Origin: Nonomuraea wenchangensis | GTDB taxonomy: Bacteria > Actinomycetota > Actinomycetes > Streptosporangiales > Streptosporangiaceae | Direction of reading: 5' to 3' | Length of the DNA stretch: 64,000 bases | Assembly: GCF_900111685.1 (NCBI RefSeq) | Contig: NZ_FOHX01000020.1 | Span: 124,001 to 188,000, forward strand | Shown: positions 24,135 to 32,860 of the stretch, piece by piece | How positions within the stretch are numbered: the stretch's first letter is position 1 | How the letters are laid out: the number at the start of each line of letters is the position of its first letter | Notes under the pieces: generated by a model | Told to the model about the DNA's origin: nothing | The model's database searches: none | What the model saw: the letters and a program-made list of their open reading frames with translations, nothing else | Program-made: the position numbers and the translations under genes

Positions 24135-26351
24135 TTCGCGATGCCTGGGGGCCGGCGTCGCGGACTCCTCCTCGTCCTCCTCGTTACCCTCCACCGACAG
24201 GTTCGGCAGGAGGCGGTCCAGCCAGCGCGGGCACCACCAGTTGGCCCGGCCGAGCAGCACCATCGTGGCGGGCACCAGGAAGCCGCGGATGATCGTGGCG
24301 TCCACCGCGATCGCCACCGCGAGCCCCACCCCGAACGTCTTGACCAGCGCGTCCGGATAGGCGATGAACGCCACGAAGACGGCCACCATGATCAGCGCGG
24401 CGGACGTGATGACCCGCCCGGTCGAGCCGAGCCCCTCGGCCACCGCCCGCGCGTTGCGCCCGTGCCGGACGTACGACTGCCGCACCGCCGTCAGCAGGAA
24501 CACCTCGTAGTCCATCGACAGCCCGAACAGCACCGCGAACAGCATCAGCGGCACATAACTCTCGATCGGCACGGTGAAGAAGACCGTCGCCAGGTACGAC
24601 GAGCTGACCGGCGGATCCATGCCCACCAGCCCGCTGCCCAGCCCGACCGAGAACACCAGCGCCAGCGCGCCGAACGCGGCCCCGAGCGAGACCAGGTTCA
24701 TCACCGCCGCCTTGATCGCGACCACCGGCGCGCGGAAGGCGAACAGCAGCAGCAGCGCGCTGAGCAGCACCACCACGCCGATCACCAGCGGAGTGCGCTC
24801 GGCCATACGGTCACCGGCGTCCGTGAGCCCCGCGACCTTGCCGCCGACGTGCACGTCCACGCCGGGCAGCGCGATCTTCCTGACCTCGTGGACGACGTCC
24901 ACGGTCCGGCTGTCGCTGGGGGCGTACTCGGGGATCGCCTGGAGCAGCACCGAGCGGCCCGAGTCGTTGACCTTGGGGTCGGTGACGTGCGCGACGCCCT
25001 CGACGTCCCCGACCGCGCTCTTGAGCTCCTTGACCAGCGGGTCCTTGGCGTCCTTCACCTTCTCCGGCAGCTCGGCGACCACGATGAGCGGGCCGTTGGA
25101 GCCGGGGCCGAAGGCCGTGGCCATCAGCTCGTACGCGCGCCGCGAGTCCGACCCCTGGGTGCCGTACCCCTCGTCGAGCGAGCCGAGCTTGAGCGCGAGC
25201 GCCGGGGCGGCCAGCGCGCCCAGCACGACCACGCTGGCGAGCAGCACCCGCCACGGCCGCCGCGCCACCCACGAGCCGAGCCCGGCCCAGCCGCCACCGC
25301 CCGAGCCGGCGGAGCCGGCGGCGCGCAGGCCAGGCACCTTGAGCGCGTTGACGCGGTGGCCGAGCAGCCCGAGCAGGGCGGGAACGAGCGTGATGGAGGT
25401 CAGCACGGCGGCGACGACGGAGATGCCGGTCACCCAGCCGAGCGTGGCCAGCAGCGGGAACCCGGCCAGCAGCAGCGCGCTCAACGCGATGATCACGGTG
25501 CCGCCAGCGAAGACGACCGCGCCGCCGGAGCTGGCGACCGTGCGACGTACCGACTCGACCACCGGCACGCCCTGGGCGAGCAGCCGGCGGTGGCGCGAGA
25601 GCAGGAACAGCGCGTAGTCGATGCCGACGCCGAGCCCGATCATCGTGGCCATGATGCCGGCCTGCTTGGGCATGTCCACGACCCAGCCGAGCAGCCCGAT
25701 CAGGCCGAGCCCCGAGGCCACGCTGACCAGCGCCGCGAAGATCGGGACCATGGCGGCGACCAGCGTCCCGAACGCGAACACCAGCACCAGCAGCGCGCAC
25801 ACCACGCCGATGATCTCGCTCGGCCCGGTCTTGATCTCCTTGTCCGCGGGGCTGGAGCTGTCGGCGGGGACGACCTCCAGCCCGGCGGCGCGCGCGGGGT
25901 CGGCGGCCTTCGACAGGGTCTGCGTCGTCTCGGCGAGCTTGGTGGGGTCCTGGCCCTCGAGTCTGACGCCGATGACGCCGATCTGCAGGTTCGAGGAGAT
26001 GCCGCCCCTGCGGAAGGGCGTGTCCACCTGATCCACGTGCGGCACCTTGCGGATGCTCGCGATCGCGTCCTCGACGGCCCGCTTGCGCTTGTCCTCAAGC
26101 AGCGGGCCGTCGGGCGAGTACACCAGGAGCTGGATGCTGCCGCCCTGGTCGTAACCCGGCCCGAAGCCCTCCTTCATGAGGTCGTGGGCACGCTGCGCGT
26201 CGGTCCCGGGGATGCTGGCGTCGTTGCTGGTGGGGCTGGGGAAGGCGAGGTTCGCTCCCATGAGACCGGCCGCCACCACGACCCATAATGCGAGTACGAT
26301 CCCGCCGTGCCGCGCGCACCAGCCGCCCAGCCGCCCCAGCAACCGCGTCAT
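24120..26351 (-). CDS. MMPL/RND-type lipid exporter
   Basis: 743-residue MMPL family transporter with two halves of a large extracytoplasmic loop followed by multiple membrane helices (for example GIMATMIGLGVGIDYALFLL and VLFGLSMDYEVFLLT). The GIDYALFLLSRHR and MDYEVFLL segments hold the proton-relay Asp-Tyr pairs of this family. Exports lipids or amphiphilic compounds using the proton gradient. ATG at 26351 is chosen because the homologous N-terminus begins there (MTRLLGRLGGWCARHGG); an open frame runs further upstream but would include the operator. Divergent from a TetR gene, its likely repressor. Confidence 0.93.
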   Translation of the reverse strand: MTRLLGRLGGWCARHGGIVLALWVVVAAGLMGANLAFPSPTSNDASIPGTDAQRAHDLMKEGFGPGYDQGGSIQLLVYSPDGPLLEDKRKRAVEDAIASIRKVPHVDQVDTPFRRGGISSNLQIGVIGVRLEGQDPTKLAETTQTLSKAADPARAAGLEVVPADSSSPADKEIKTGPSEIIGVVCALLVLVFAFGTLVAAMVPIFAALVSVASGLGLIGLLGWVVDMPKQAGIMATMIGLGVGIDYALFLLSRHRRLLAQGVPVVESVRRTVASSGGAVVFAGGTVIIALSALLLAGFPLLATLGWVTGISVVAAVLTSITLVPALLGLLGHRVNALKVPGLRAAGSAGSGGGGWAGLGSWVARRPWRVLLASVVVLGALAAPALALKLGSLDEGYGTQGSDSRRAYELMATAFGPGSNGPLIVVAELPEKVKDAKDPLVKELKSAVGDVEGVAHVTDPKVNDSGRSVLLQAIPEYAPSDSRTVDVVHEVRKIALPGVDVHVGGKVAGLTDAGDRMAERTPLVIGVVVLLSALLLLFAFRAPVVAIKAAVMNLVSLGAAFGALALVFSVGLGSGLVGMDPPVSSSYLATVFFTVPIESYVPLMLFAVLFGLSMDYEVFLLTAVRQSYVRHGRNARAVAEGLGSTGRVITSAALIMVAVFVAFIAYPDALVKTFGVGLAVAIAVDATIIRGFLVPATMVLLGRANWWCPRWLDRLLPNLSVEGNEEDEEESATPAPRHREPAGV

Positions 26352-26380
26352 CGCTCCGCCCCCACCCTCGACGCCCGTCC

Positions 26381-26394
26381 TGTACGGTCGTACA
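26381..26394. promoter_or_regulatory. TetR operator candidate (MMPL/TetR gap)
   Basis: TGTACGGTCGTACA, a 6+6 perfect inverted repeat with a two-base centre in the 98-base divergent gap. Confidence 0.6.
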
Positions 26395-26449
26395 AGATAC
26401 GATAAGGCCGGAACAGTCCGGCAGGCTGTCCCCCCAGGGAAATGAGACG

Positions 26450-26980
26450 ATGACCACAGCCGACGACACCCGCACCCGGATCCTGGCCGCGGCCAGGGAG
26501 TTGTTCGCCGAGCGCGGCTACGCGGCCACCTCACTCGCCGACATCGCCGCCGCCGTCGGCCTCACCAAGACCGCCGTCGCCTACCACTTCCACCCCAAGG
26601 ACCGGCTGGCGGCCGAGCTGCTGTCCCCGGTGGCCGACGACATGCTGGCACTGCTCGGCGACGACTACGCCGACCGGCCGGCGTTCGTGTCGGCGCTGGT
26701 CTCGTTCGCGGTGCGCTACCGGTCGGTGATCCGGCTGTTCATGGAGGACCTGGCGGGCGACGACGCCGTCTCGCCCGTCTCGCCCGACTCGGAGGCGGCG
26801 GCGATCCGCACCTTCCGCGACGGCATCTTCGTCAAGCTGGCCGGGGAGGACCCGGACGCGGCGACGACCGTACGATGCTGGGCCCTGCTCGGGGCACTGC
26901 AGTGGGGCGTGGTCAAGACCATGGACCTGCCCGAGGACGAGGTCGAGGCCGTGCTCCTGGAGGCGGTCCGCACCCTCTGA
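26450..26980 (+). CDS. TetR family regulator of the MMPL exporter
   Basis: 176 residues. TetR helix-turn-helix: ATSLADIAAAVGLTKTAVAYHFHPKDRL; short ligand domain. ATG at 26450; upstream CAGGGAAATG gives only a moderate ribosome site. Its position divergent from the MMPL gene with a palindrome between supports control of exporter expression and its own, probably induced by the exported compound. Ends 15 bases before the PASTA kinase gene, tail to tail. Confidence 0.9.
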   Translation: MTTADDTRTRILAAARELFAERGYAATSLADIAAAVGLTKTAVAYHFHPKDRLAAELLSPVADDMLALLGDDYADRPAFVSALVSFAVRYRSVIRLFMEDLAGDDAVSPVSPDSEAAAIRTFRDGIFVKLAGEDPDAATTVRCWALLGALQWGVVKTMDLPEDEVEAVLLEAVRTL

Positions 26981-26995
26981 CCAGCACGCTGCGCT

Positions 26996-29173
26996 TCAGG
27001 GCGCTTCCGGGGGGACCTCGCCGCCGCCGGACGGGAGCGTCGGGGTGGCGGAGGGCTCGGTGGGGTCGGGGCCGGACTGGCTCCGCAGGCCGACCGTGAG
27101 GACGACGGCCGCCCCGGACCCGGCGCACGCCCCCGGCTGGAGGCTCTGCGCGATGACCATGCCCACCTGCGACGGATTGTCGACCACCTGGCCCCGCGCC
27201 CGTGCGGTGAGCCCCGCGACCCGGAGCGCGGCGCGGGCGTCCGCGCGGGACCGGCCGACCACCGAGGGGACGCTCACGCCCTCCCGCGACACGGTCAGCG
27301 CCACCGCCGTGCCGCCCGCGACGCGCGTGCCCGGCTCGGGCCGCGCGGCGAGGACGCTGTCGTCCGGCTTCGCCGAGCACGCACGGGTCACCGCGCCCGC
27401 CTTGAGACCCGCGGCGGCCAGGGCGGACAGGGCCGCCTCGCGCTGCTGCCCCAGCACGGCCGGGACGGGGACCCCCGCCGACACCCGGAGCGCGACCGTG
27501 GCGCCCTTCGCCGCCCGCGCGCCGGCGGCGGGCTGGCTGGAGAGGACCTTGCCGATCTTCTCCGGCGAGTCGGCCTGGGTCACGACGCCGGGGACCAGAC
27601 CCGCCCGCTTGATGGCCTTGACCGCCGCGGCCCGGTCCAGGCCGGTCAGCGCCGGAACGATCACCGGGGGCAGCGCGGGGCCGGTGCCCGGGACGGTGGC
27701 GGGGTTGGTCGCGGGGTTCGTGACGGGATTCGTGACGGGGTTCGTGACGGGGTTCGCGCCCGGCCGGGCCTGGTTGCGGTCGGCGGGCTGGTTCCGCTGG
27801 CCCTGACGGGGCGGGGCGGCGGTGGACGGCGGCTTCCTGCTGCCGGGCCCGGACGTCACGGGCCACGTCCCGGCCATCGGGCCGGCCACCTGGGCGGCCT
27901 GGCCGTTCCTGCCGAGGGTGGGGACGAGGACGGCGAGCAGCACGGTGGCGGTCACCAGCAGGGCCACGCAGACGGCCAGCGCCGCCCGCATCCACCCCGC
28001 CTTCCTGGCCGGATCCCCGGCAACCCGCAGCCGGCCACCCCCGGGCGGCCCCATCCCCACCCCACCCCGCCCAACCTCCTGCCCTTCCCCGCCCCTCCCG
28101 GCCCTCCCCACTTTCCCGCCGCTCTCGGCCTCCCCCGCTTCCCCGCCCCTCTCGGTCGGAGAGGTGGGGGAGTCCGGAACACCCGAGAAAGCCGAGACAC
28201 CTGGGGCGGCGGGCTCGCTGGAGTCGCCTCCCTCGGGAAGCACGTAGCCGCCCGGCGTGCCGGTGGCCTCGGGCTCGGCGACCGGCACACGCTGCTCGGG
28301 AACCAGGGGCGGGGGCGGGGCGCGGAGGATGTGCGGGGGCGGGGTGTCGAGGACCTCGGAGGGCAGCGCCGCCGCCGACGACTCCCCCAGCAGCTCGAAC
28401 AGCAGCTCCCTGCTCCCAGGCCGGTTCCTGGCGTCCTTCTCCAGGCACGCCTCGACCAGCACCCGCAGCCGCCCCTCCAGCCGCCCGAGCTCGGGCGGAG
28501 CGGTGAGGATGCGGTGCAGGACCGGCGCCACGGAGTCCTGCCCGAACGGGGCCGTGGCGTTGGCGGCGAAGCACATCGTCGCGGCCCATGAGAACACGTC
28601 CGCCTTGCCGGTGACGGCCGAGGCGGTGATCTGCTCCGGCGCCATGTACGCCGGGGTCCCCACCCCCCTGCCGCTCACCGTGGCCGCCGCGTCGAGGGCG
28701 CGGGCGAGCCCGAAGTCGATCACGCGCGGCCCGTCGGAGCCGAGCAGCACGTTCTGGGGCTTGAAGTCGCGGTGGACGATGCCCGCCCGGTGGATCGCGG
28801 TGATCGCGGTCGCCGTGCCGACCGCCAGCCGCTCCAGCGCGCCGCCGCGCCGTGGCCCGGTCAGCGCGACCTCGCGGGCCAGGGACGGGCCGTCCACGTA
28901 CTCGCTCACGATGTACGCCCGGCCCTCGTCGAACCCGGCGTCGATCACCTGCGCCGTGCAGAACCTCGCCACGTGCTTGGCCAGCTCGACCTCGCGCAGG
29001 AACGCCCCCCGCTCGTCACCCACCGGTCCGTGGAGCAGCTTGACCGCGTACGCCTCGCCGTCCCTCGCGCCGAGGAACACGACGCCCTGGCCGCCCTCCC
29101 CAAGGCGCCCGGACAGCTCGTACGCGCCGAGCCGGGCAGGGTCCCCCGTCCTGAGCGGCTGTGCCGTTGGCAC
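26996..29173 (-). CDS. PASTA-domain Ser/Thr protein kinase
   Basis: 725-residue receptor kinase. Kinase domain about 14-275, with GEGGQGVV loop, AVKLL lysine, catalytic loop HRDFKPQN (Phe instead of Leu, Gln instead of Glu) and DFG in VIDFGLA. A Pro/Gly/Glu-rich linker, a membrane helix near 396-418 (LAVCVALLVTATVLLAVLV), an Asn-Pro-Val-Thr repeat, and three PASTA domains (beginning VIVPALTGL, PVPAVLGQ and VSVPSVVGR). PASTA domains bind muropeptides or lipid II, so a role in cell-wall growth signalling is likely. GTG start. Second of two adjacent kinases on the minus strand. Confidence 0.92.
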   Translation of the reverse strand: MPTAQPLRTGDPARLGAYELSGRLGEGGQGVVFLGARDGEAYAVKLLHGPVGDERGAFLREVELAKHVARFCTAQVIDAGFDEGRAYIVSEYVDGPSLAREVALTGPRRGGALERLAVGTATAITAIHRAGIVHRDFKPQNVLLGSDGPRVIDFGLARALDAAATVSGRGVGTPAYMAPEQITASAVTGKADVFSWAATMCFAANATAPFGQDSVAPVLHRILTAPPELGRLEGRLRVLVEACLEKDARNRPGSRELLFELLGESSAAALPSEVLDTPPPHILRAPPPPLVPEQRVPVAEPEATGTPGGYVLPEGGDSSEPAAPGVSAFSGVPDSPTSPTERGGEAGEAESGGKVGRAGRGGEGQEVGRGGVGMGPPGGGRLRVAGDPARKAGWMRAALAVCVALLVTATVLLAVLVPTLGRNGQAAQVAGPMAGTWPVTSGPGSRKPPSTAAPPRQGQRNQPADRNQARPGANPVTNPVTNPVTNPATNPATVPGTGPALPPVIVPALTGLDRAAAVKAIKRAGLVPGVVTQADSPEKIGKVLSSQPAAGARAAKGATVALRVSAGVPVPAVLGQQREAALSALAAAGLKAGAVTRACSAKPDDSVLAARPEPGTRVAGGTAVALTVSREGVSVPSVVGRSRADARAALRVAGLTARARGQVVDNPSQVGMVIAQSLQPGACAGSGAAVVLTVGLRSQSGPDPTEPSATPTLPSGGGEVPPEAP
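27701..27760 (-). repeat. 12-bp in-frame tandem repeat (5 copies)
   Basis: Five 12-base units (consensus GGGGTTCGTGAC on the + strand) encode the NPVT/NPAT repeat between membrane helix and PASTA domains of the kinase. The repeat probably lengthens the stalk. Confidence 0.85.
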
Positions 29174-29281
29174 CGGGTGCCTCCCCTCGCCGCCACCCGT
29201 TCCTGCTTACCAGTGGAAGCAACCGGTTGCTCGCAGTCAACCTCGCGCAGCACAATGCCACCTGACCGTGACACTCGCCGG

Positions 29282-30664
29282 TCAGGAAGCGCGGGTCACG
29301 GTGCCCGAATACGTCACTTCTTCCTGGCCCTCGCGCGTCACCTTGATGGCGAGCTGGTCGGCGTACGCGGTGGGGAGCAGCCGCAGCGTCCCTGGATAGC
29401 ACGCCTCGCCCGCGACCTCGTGGAGGGCGTACACCGTCCCGCCGTCGCCGTCGAGGCCGATGCGCCCCGAGCAGTGGAGGTCGCTGCCCCACCGCATGGT
29501 GCCCGCGCCGTCCTCGCCGAGGCGCAGCTCCACCGGGAACACCCGCTCGGCCGTGGCGTGCTCGGCCGAGCCGGTCCAGGTGCCGGCCAGGCCGGGGGCG
29601 TACGCGCCCTGGAGCCAGTAGACGGCTCCGGCCACGGCCATCCCCAGCCCGGCCAGCCCGACGACCACCTGCCACACCCGGAGCCGCCGCCGCACCGGCC
29701 GGGGCTCGGGAGCGAGGATGGTTCCGGTGACGGCCGGGAAGGCGCTGGTCGGGGCCGGGTCCGTGGTGGCGGCGGAAAGCGGGGTGAGGGCGGACGAGGG
29801 GAGGGCAGCGGCGGACGGCGGGAGGGCGGCCATGGCGCCCGAGGTCAGGACGTCACCCCCCGAGCCGTCCTGTCCCAGCAGCCGCCGCAGCACCTCCTCC
29901 GCGTCCGGCCGGTCACCGGGCTCCCGCGCCAGGCACGCCTCGACGATCTCCCGCAGCCGCCCGCCGAGCGGCCCCAGGTCGGGCTTGCCGAACAGGATCC
30001 TGGCCAGCACCTCCTGATAGGTCTCCCCCGTGTACGCGTGCCGCCCGCTCGCCGTGTACGCCACCGTCAGCGCCCAGGCCCACAGGTCGGCCGGCGGTCC
30101 GGCGCCCTCGCCGTTGATCCGCTCGGGCGGCAGGTAGGCGGGGGTTCCGACGGGCGAGAGCCCGGTGGTGACCGTGGTGCCCACCAGGCGCGAGATGCCG
30201 AAGTCGATCACGCGGGGCCCGTCCAGGCCGAGCAGCACGTTGCCGGGTTTGAAGTCCCGGTGCACGACCCCGGCCCGGTGGATGGCGCCGAGCGCGGTGG
30301 CGGTGCCGATGGCCAGGCGTTCCAGTGAGCCGCCGAGCGCCGGCCCTCTGGCGGTGACGTGCTCGCGCAGCGACGGGCCCTCGACGTACTCGCTGACCAG
30401 GTAGGGGCGGTCGCCTTCGAGGTCGGCGTCCAGGAGCTGGGCGGTGCAGAACGCGGCCACCCGCCGGACGGCCTCGACCTCGCCGAGGAAGCGCCGCCGT
30501 ACGGCGGGGTCGGCGGAGAGCCCGGCGTGCAGCAGCTTGACCGCGACCTGCGCGCCCTGCGGCGAGTGCCCGAGGTAGACGACGCCCTGCCCGCCCTGCC
30601 CGAGCCGCCGCGACAACCGGTAGGACCCCAGGTGGCGCGGGTCGTCGGGACGTAACTCGGACAT
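29282..30664 (-). CDS. Membrane Ser/Thr protein kinase
   Basis: 460-residue paralogue of the neighbouring PASTA kinase in the kinase domain (GQGGQGVVYLGHSPQ, VAVKLLHAGL, HRDFKPGN near residue 131, VIDFGISRL, GTPAYLPPERI). A membrane helix near 328-350 (VVVGLAGLGMAVAGAVYWLQG) is followed by a compact extracellular domain of about 105 residues with AGTWTGSAEH and two Cys (LHCSG...GEACYPG), with no PASTA. Its ligand is unknown. ATG at 30664, nine bases after the stop of the upstream luciferase-like gene. Confidence 0.9.
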   Translation of the reverse strand: MSELRPDDPRHLGSYRLSRRLGQGGQGVVYLGHSPQGAQVAVKLLHAGLSADPAVRRRFLGEVEAVRRVAAFCTAQLLDADLEGDRPYLVSEYVEGPSLREHVTARGPALGGSLERLAIGTATALGAIHRAGVVHRDFKPGNVLLGLDGPRVIDFGISRLVGTTVTTGLSPVGTPAYLPPERINGEGAGPPADLWAWALTVAYTASGRHAYTGETYQEVLARILFGKPDLGPLGGRLREIVEACLAREPGDRPDAEEVLRRLLGQDGSGGDVLTSGAMAALPPSAAALPSSALTPLSAATTDPAPTSAFPAVTGTILAPEPRPVRRRLRVWQVVVGLAGLGMAVAGAVYWLQGAYAPGLAGTWTGSAEHATAERVFPVELRLGEDGAGTMRWGSDLHCSGRIGLDGDGGTVYALHEVAGEACYPGTLRLLPTAYADQLAIKVTREGQEEVTYSGTVTRAS

Positions 30665-30673
30665 GCTCCGGAA

Positions 30674-31510
30674 TTATGCCGTCTTCTCGATCAGTTGGGC
30701 GTAATGGTCGAGGATCGGCAGCACCTTGTCGGCCGGGCCGCTCGGCAGGGCGGCGACGACCTCCTCGACGCCGAGCCCGGCGTAGTGGTCGAGCTTCTCG
30801 GCGGTGGGCAGGGTGCCGAACGGGATGACGCGGGCGGGCGGGCGTCCGGCCCGCTCGCACGCCTCGCGGAGCGCGGGCAGCGCGGCCTTGACGCCCTTGC
30901 CGCCGATGGGCATCCAGCCGTCGGCGTACTCGGCTACGTGGGCGAAGAGTTTCGGCCCCGCCGCGCCGCCGACGTAGACGGGCGGGCGGCGCCGCGGCTT
31001 GGGCCAGGACCAGGCCGGTTCGACCCCGTCCAGTAGGCCGTCGAAGGAGGCGCGCTCGTCGCGCCAGAGCGCCTGCATGGCGAGGACGTGCCGGCGGGCG
31101 AGGTCGCGGCGGCCGGCGTACGGGACGCCGTGGTTCTCGATCTCCTCGACGTTCCAGCCGAACCCGACGCCGACGGTCACCCGCCCGCCGGACAGGTGGT
31201 CGAGCGAGGCGATGGCCTTGGCGGTGACGATGGGGTCGCGCTGGGCGGCGAGCAGGATGCCGGTGCCGACCTCCAGCGTACGGGTGGCGGCGGCGGCGAA
31301 GGAGAGGGCCACGAGCGGGTCGAGGGTGCGCCGGTACTCCTCGGGCAGCTCGCCGCCGGCCGCGCCGGGGTAGGGGGTGCGGCGGGAGACGGGGATGTGG
31401 GTGTGCTCGGGCACGTAGAGAGAGGAGAATCCGCGCTCCTCGGCCGCTATGGCCAGCTCGTGGATCGGCATGGCGAGATCCGTGGCGAACATGGTGACGC
31501 CCAGCCTCAT
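30674..31510 (-). CDS. LLM-class F420-dependent oxidoreductase
   Basis: 278-residue luciferase-like protein: FSSLYVPEHTHIPVSRRTPYP, LEVGTGILLAAQRDPIVTAKAIASLD, SGGRVTVGVGFGWNVEEIENHG and YADGWMPIGGKG. It belongs to the Rv1855c/TIGR03619-like branch and should bind F420. ATG at 31510; the divergent gap to the next luciferase-like gene holds operator site G, with the site 21 bases from this start. The kinase gene follows after only nine bases, so co-transcription is possible but functionally unexplained. Confidence 0.9.
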   Translation of the reverse strand: MRLGVTMFATDLAMPIHELAIAAEERGFSSLYVPEHTHIPVSRRTPYPGAAGGELPEEYRRTLDPLVALSFAAAATRTLEVGTGILLAAQRDPIVTAKAIASLDHLSGGRVTVGVGFGWNVEEIENHGVPYAGRRDLARRHVLAMQALWRDERASFDGLLDGVEPAWSWPKPRRRPPVYVGGAAGPKLFAHVAEYADGWMPIGGKGVKAALPALREACERAGRPPARVIPFGTLPTAEKLDHYAGLGVEEVVAALPSGPADKVLPILDHYAQLIEKTA

Positions 31511-31530
31511 GGGCCCTCCTCGTGGTTAAC

Positions 31531-31546
31531 CAAGCGATTGCTCGGT
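31531..31546. promoter_or_regulatory. 16-bp palindromic operator, site G
   Basis: CCAAGCGATTGCTCGG within GTTAACCAAGC...GCTCGGTTAAG; flanking bases extend the symmetry (TTAACC / GGTTAA). Located in the divergent gap of two luciferase-like genes. Confidence 0.65.
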
Positions 31547-31598
31547 TAAGATTTCCAGAGTACCTTGCGTAGGAACACTCCGCGGAAAGAGGTCCCCG

Positions 31599-32846
31599 GT
31601 GAAGTTTTCCATCTTCCTGAACCCGCAGATTCCAGGCTCCGGATACGCGGCCGAGGAGAACGCCAAGGCCCGGCGCCCGATCGGGCGGGACACGGAGTCG
31701 TACCAGAATCTGCTGCACGAGGTGCGGGAGATAGCGGTGCTGGCCGACCAGCTCGGGTTCGACGCGCTGATGATGACCGAGCACCACTTCCACTCCGAGG
31801 GCATGGAGTTCTCGGTCAACCCGCTGATGTTCCTCACCGACCTCGCCGCCCGCACGGAGCGCATCCTGCTCGCCCCGCTCGGCCTGGTGCTGCCCGCCTG
31901 GGACCCGATCAGGGCGGCCGAGGACGTGGCGCTGCTCGACCAGTTCTGCAGGGGTCGGCTGCGGCTGGGCGTGGCCCGCGGCTACCAGAACCGCTGGATG
32001 AACGTGCTCGGCCAGCGCTGGCACGCCGCCGCCGCGCGCTCCGACGGCTCGGCCTCCGACACGCGCAACTTCGACGTCTTCGGCGAGGTGCTGAAGATCA
32101 TGAAGATGGCGTGGACACAGGAGACGATCCGCTACAAGTCCGACGTGCTGGACTATCAGGTGCCCTACCCGTACGAGGGCATCGAAGGCTGGCCCGCCCA
32201 GGAGTGGACGAAGACCTTCGGCGCGCCCGCCGAGCTGGACGAGGACGGTAAGGTCGTCTCCGTCTCCGTCTGCCCCCGCCCCTACCAGAACCCCCACCCG
32301 GAGCTGTGGCAGCCGTTCACCATCTCCGACCGGTCGGTGATCAGGGCGGCGCAGGAGAACATCCTGCCGTGGATGTTCACCCCCAACCCCGACGACCACG
32401 CCGCCAAGGCCAAGCTCTACCAGGAGGAGTCCGCCCGCCAGGGCCGCGACTACAAGCTGGGCGAGCACACCGGCATCCTCAAGATCGTCGGCATCGCGGA
32501 CACCACCGAGGAGGCCGTCAACACCTTCGGCCGCAACATCCCCAAGGACTTCGCCGCCTTCTTCGGCCCCTTCGGCTACCTGGAGGTGCTGCGCAAGAAG
32601 GAGGACGAGAAGCACAAGCCCATCTCGCCGGAGAAGGGCGACGCCAACCGCATGAAGGACGTCGAGATGGCGCTGTTCGGCACCCCTGACGACGTCAAGC
32701 GCGGCATCCAGCGCATGCTCGACCGGATGCCCGACCTGGAGTGGTTCGGCCTCTACATGCAGGGTCAGCAGGGCGTGCTGCCGCTGGACACCGTCAAGCG
32801 CAACCTCGAACTGTTCGCCACCAAGGTCGCCCCAGAGTTCCGTTGA
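31599..32846 (+). CDS. Luciferase-like flavin/F420 monooxygenase (long form)
   Basis: 415-residue luciferase-like monooxygenase, longer than the other three in the window. FDALMMTEHHFHSEGMEFSVNP and LAPLGLVLPAWDPIRAAEDVALLD are typical of the bacterial luciferase/alkanal monooxygenase branch. An insertion of about 60 residues between the central strands (DVFGEVLKIMKMAWTQETIR to VCPRPYQNPHPELW) is also seen in long-chain or cyclic ketone monooxygenase-like members. ATG 31599 has GAGGTCCCCGGTG upstream. Divergent from the shorter luciferase-like gene, site G between. Confidence 0.88.
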   Translation: MKFSIFLNPQIPGSGYAAEENAKARRPIGRDTESYQNLLHEVREIAVLADQLGFDALMMTEHHFHSEGMEFSVNPLMFLTDLAARTERILLAPLGLVLPAWDPIRAAEDVALLDQFCRGRLRLGVARGYQNRWMNVLGQRWHAAAARSDGSASDTRNFDVFGEVLKIMKMAWTQETIRYKSDVLDYQVPYPYEGIEGWPAQEWTKTFGAPAELDEDGKVVSVSVCPRPYQNPHPELWQPFTISDRSVIRAAQENILPWMFTPNPDDHAAKAKLYQEESARQGRDYKLGEHTGILKIVGIADTTEEAVNTFGRNIPKDFAAFFGPFGYLEVLRKKEDEKHKPISPEKGDANRMKDVEMALFGTPDDVKRGIQRMLDRMPDLEWFGLYMQGQQGVLPLDTVKRNLELFATKVAPEFR

Positions 32847-32860
32847 GCGAGGGAGCCGCG

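Noticed and set aside
1240..31546. KstR2 cholesterol-regulon sites
   Set aside because: The known KstR2 half-sites CAAG/CTTG are two bases apart; here AGC and GCT are four apart, so a different regulator is more likely.
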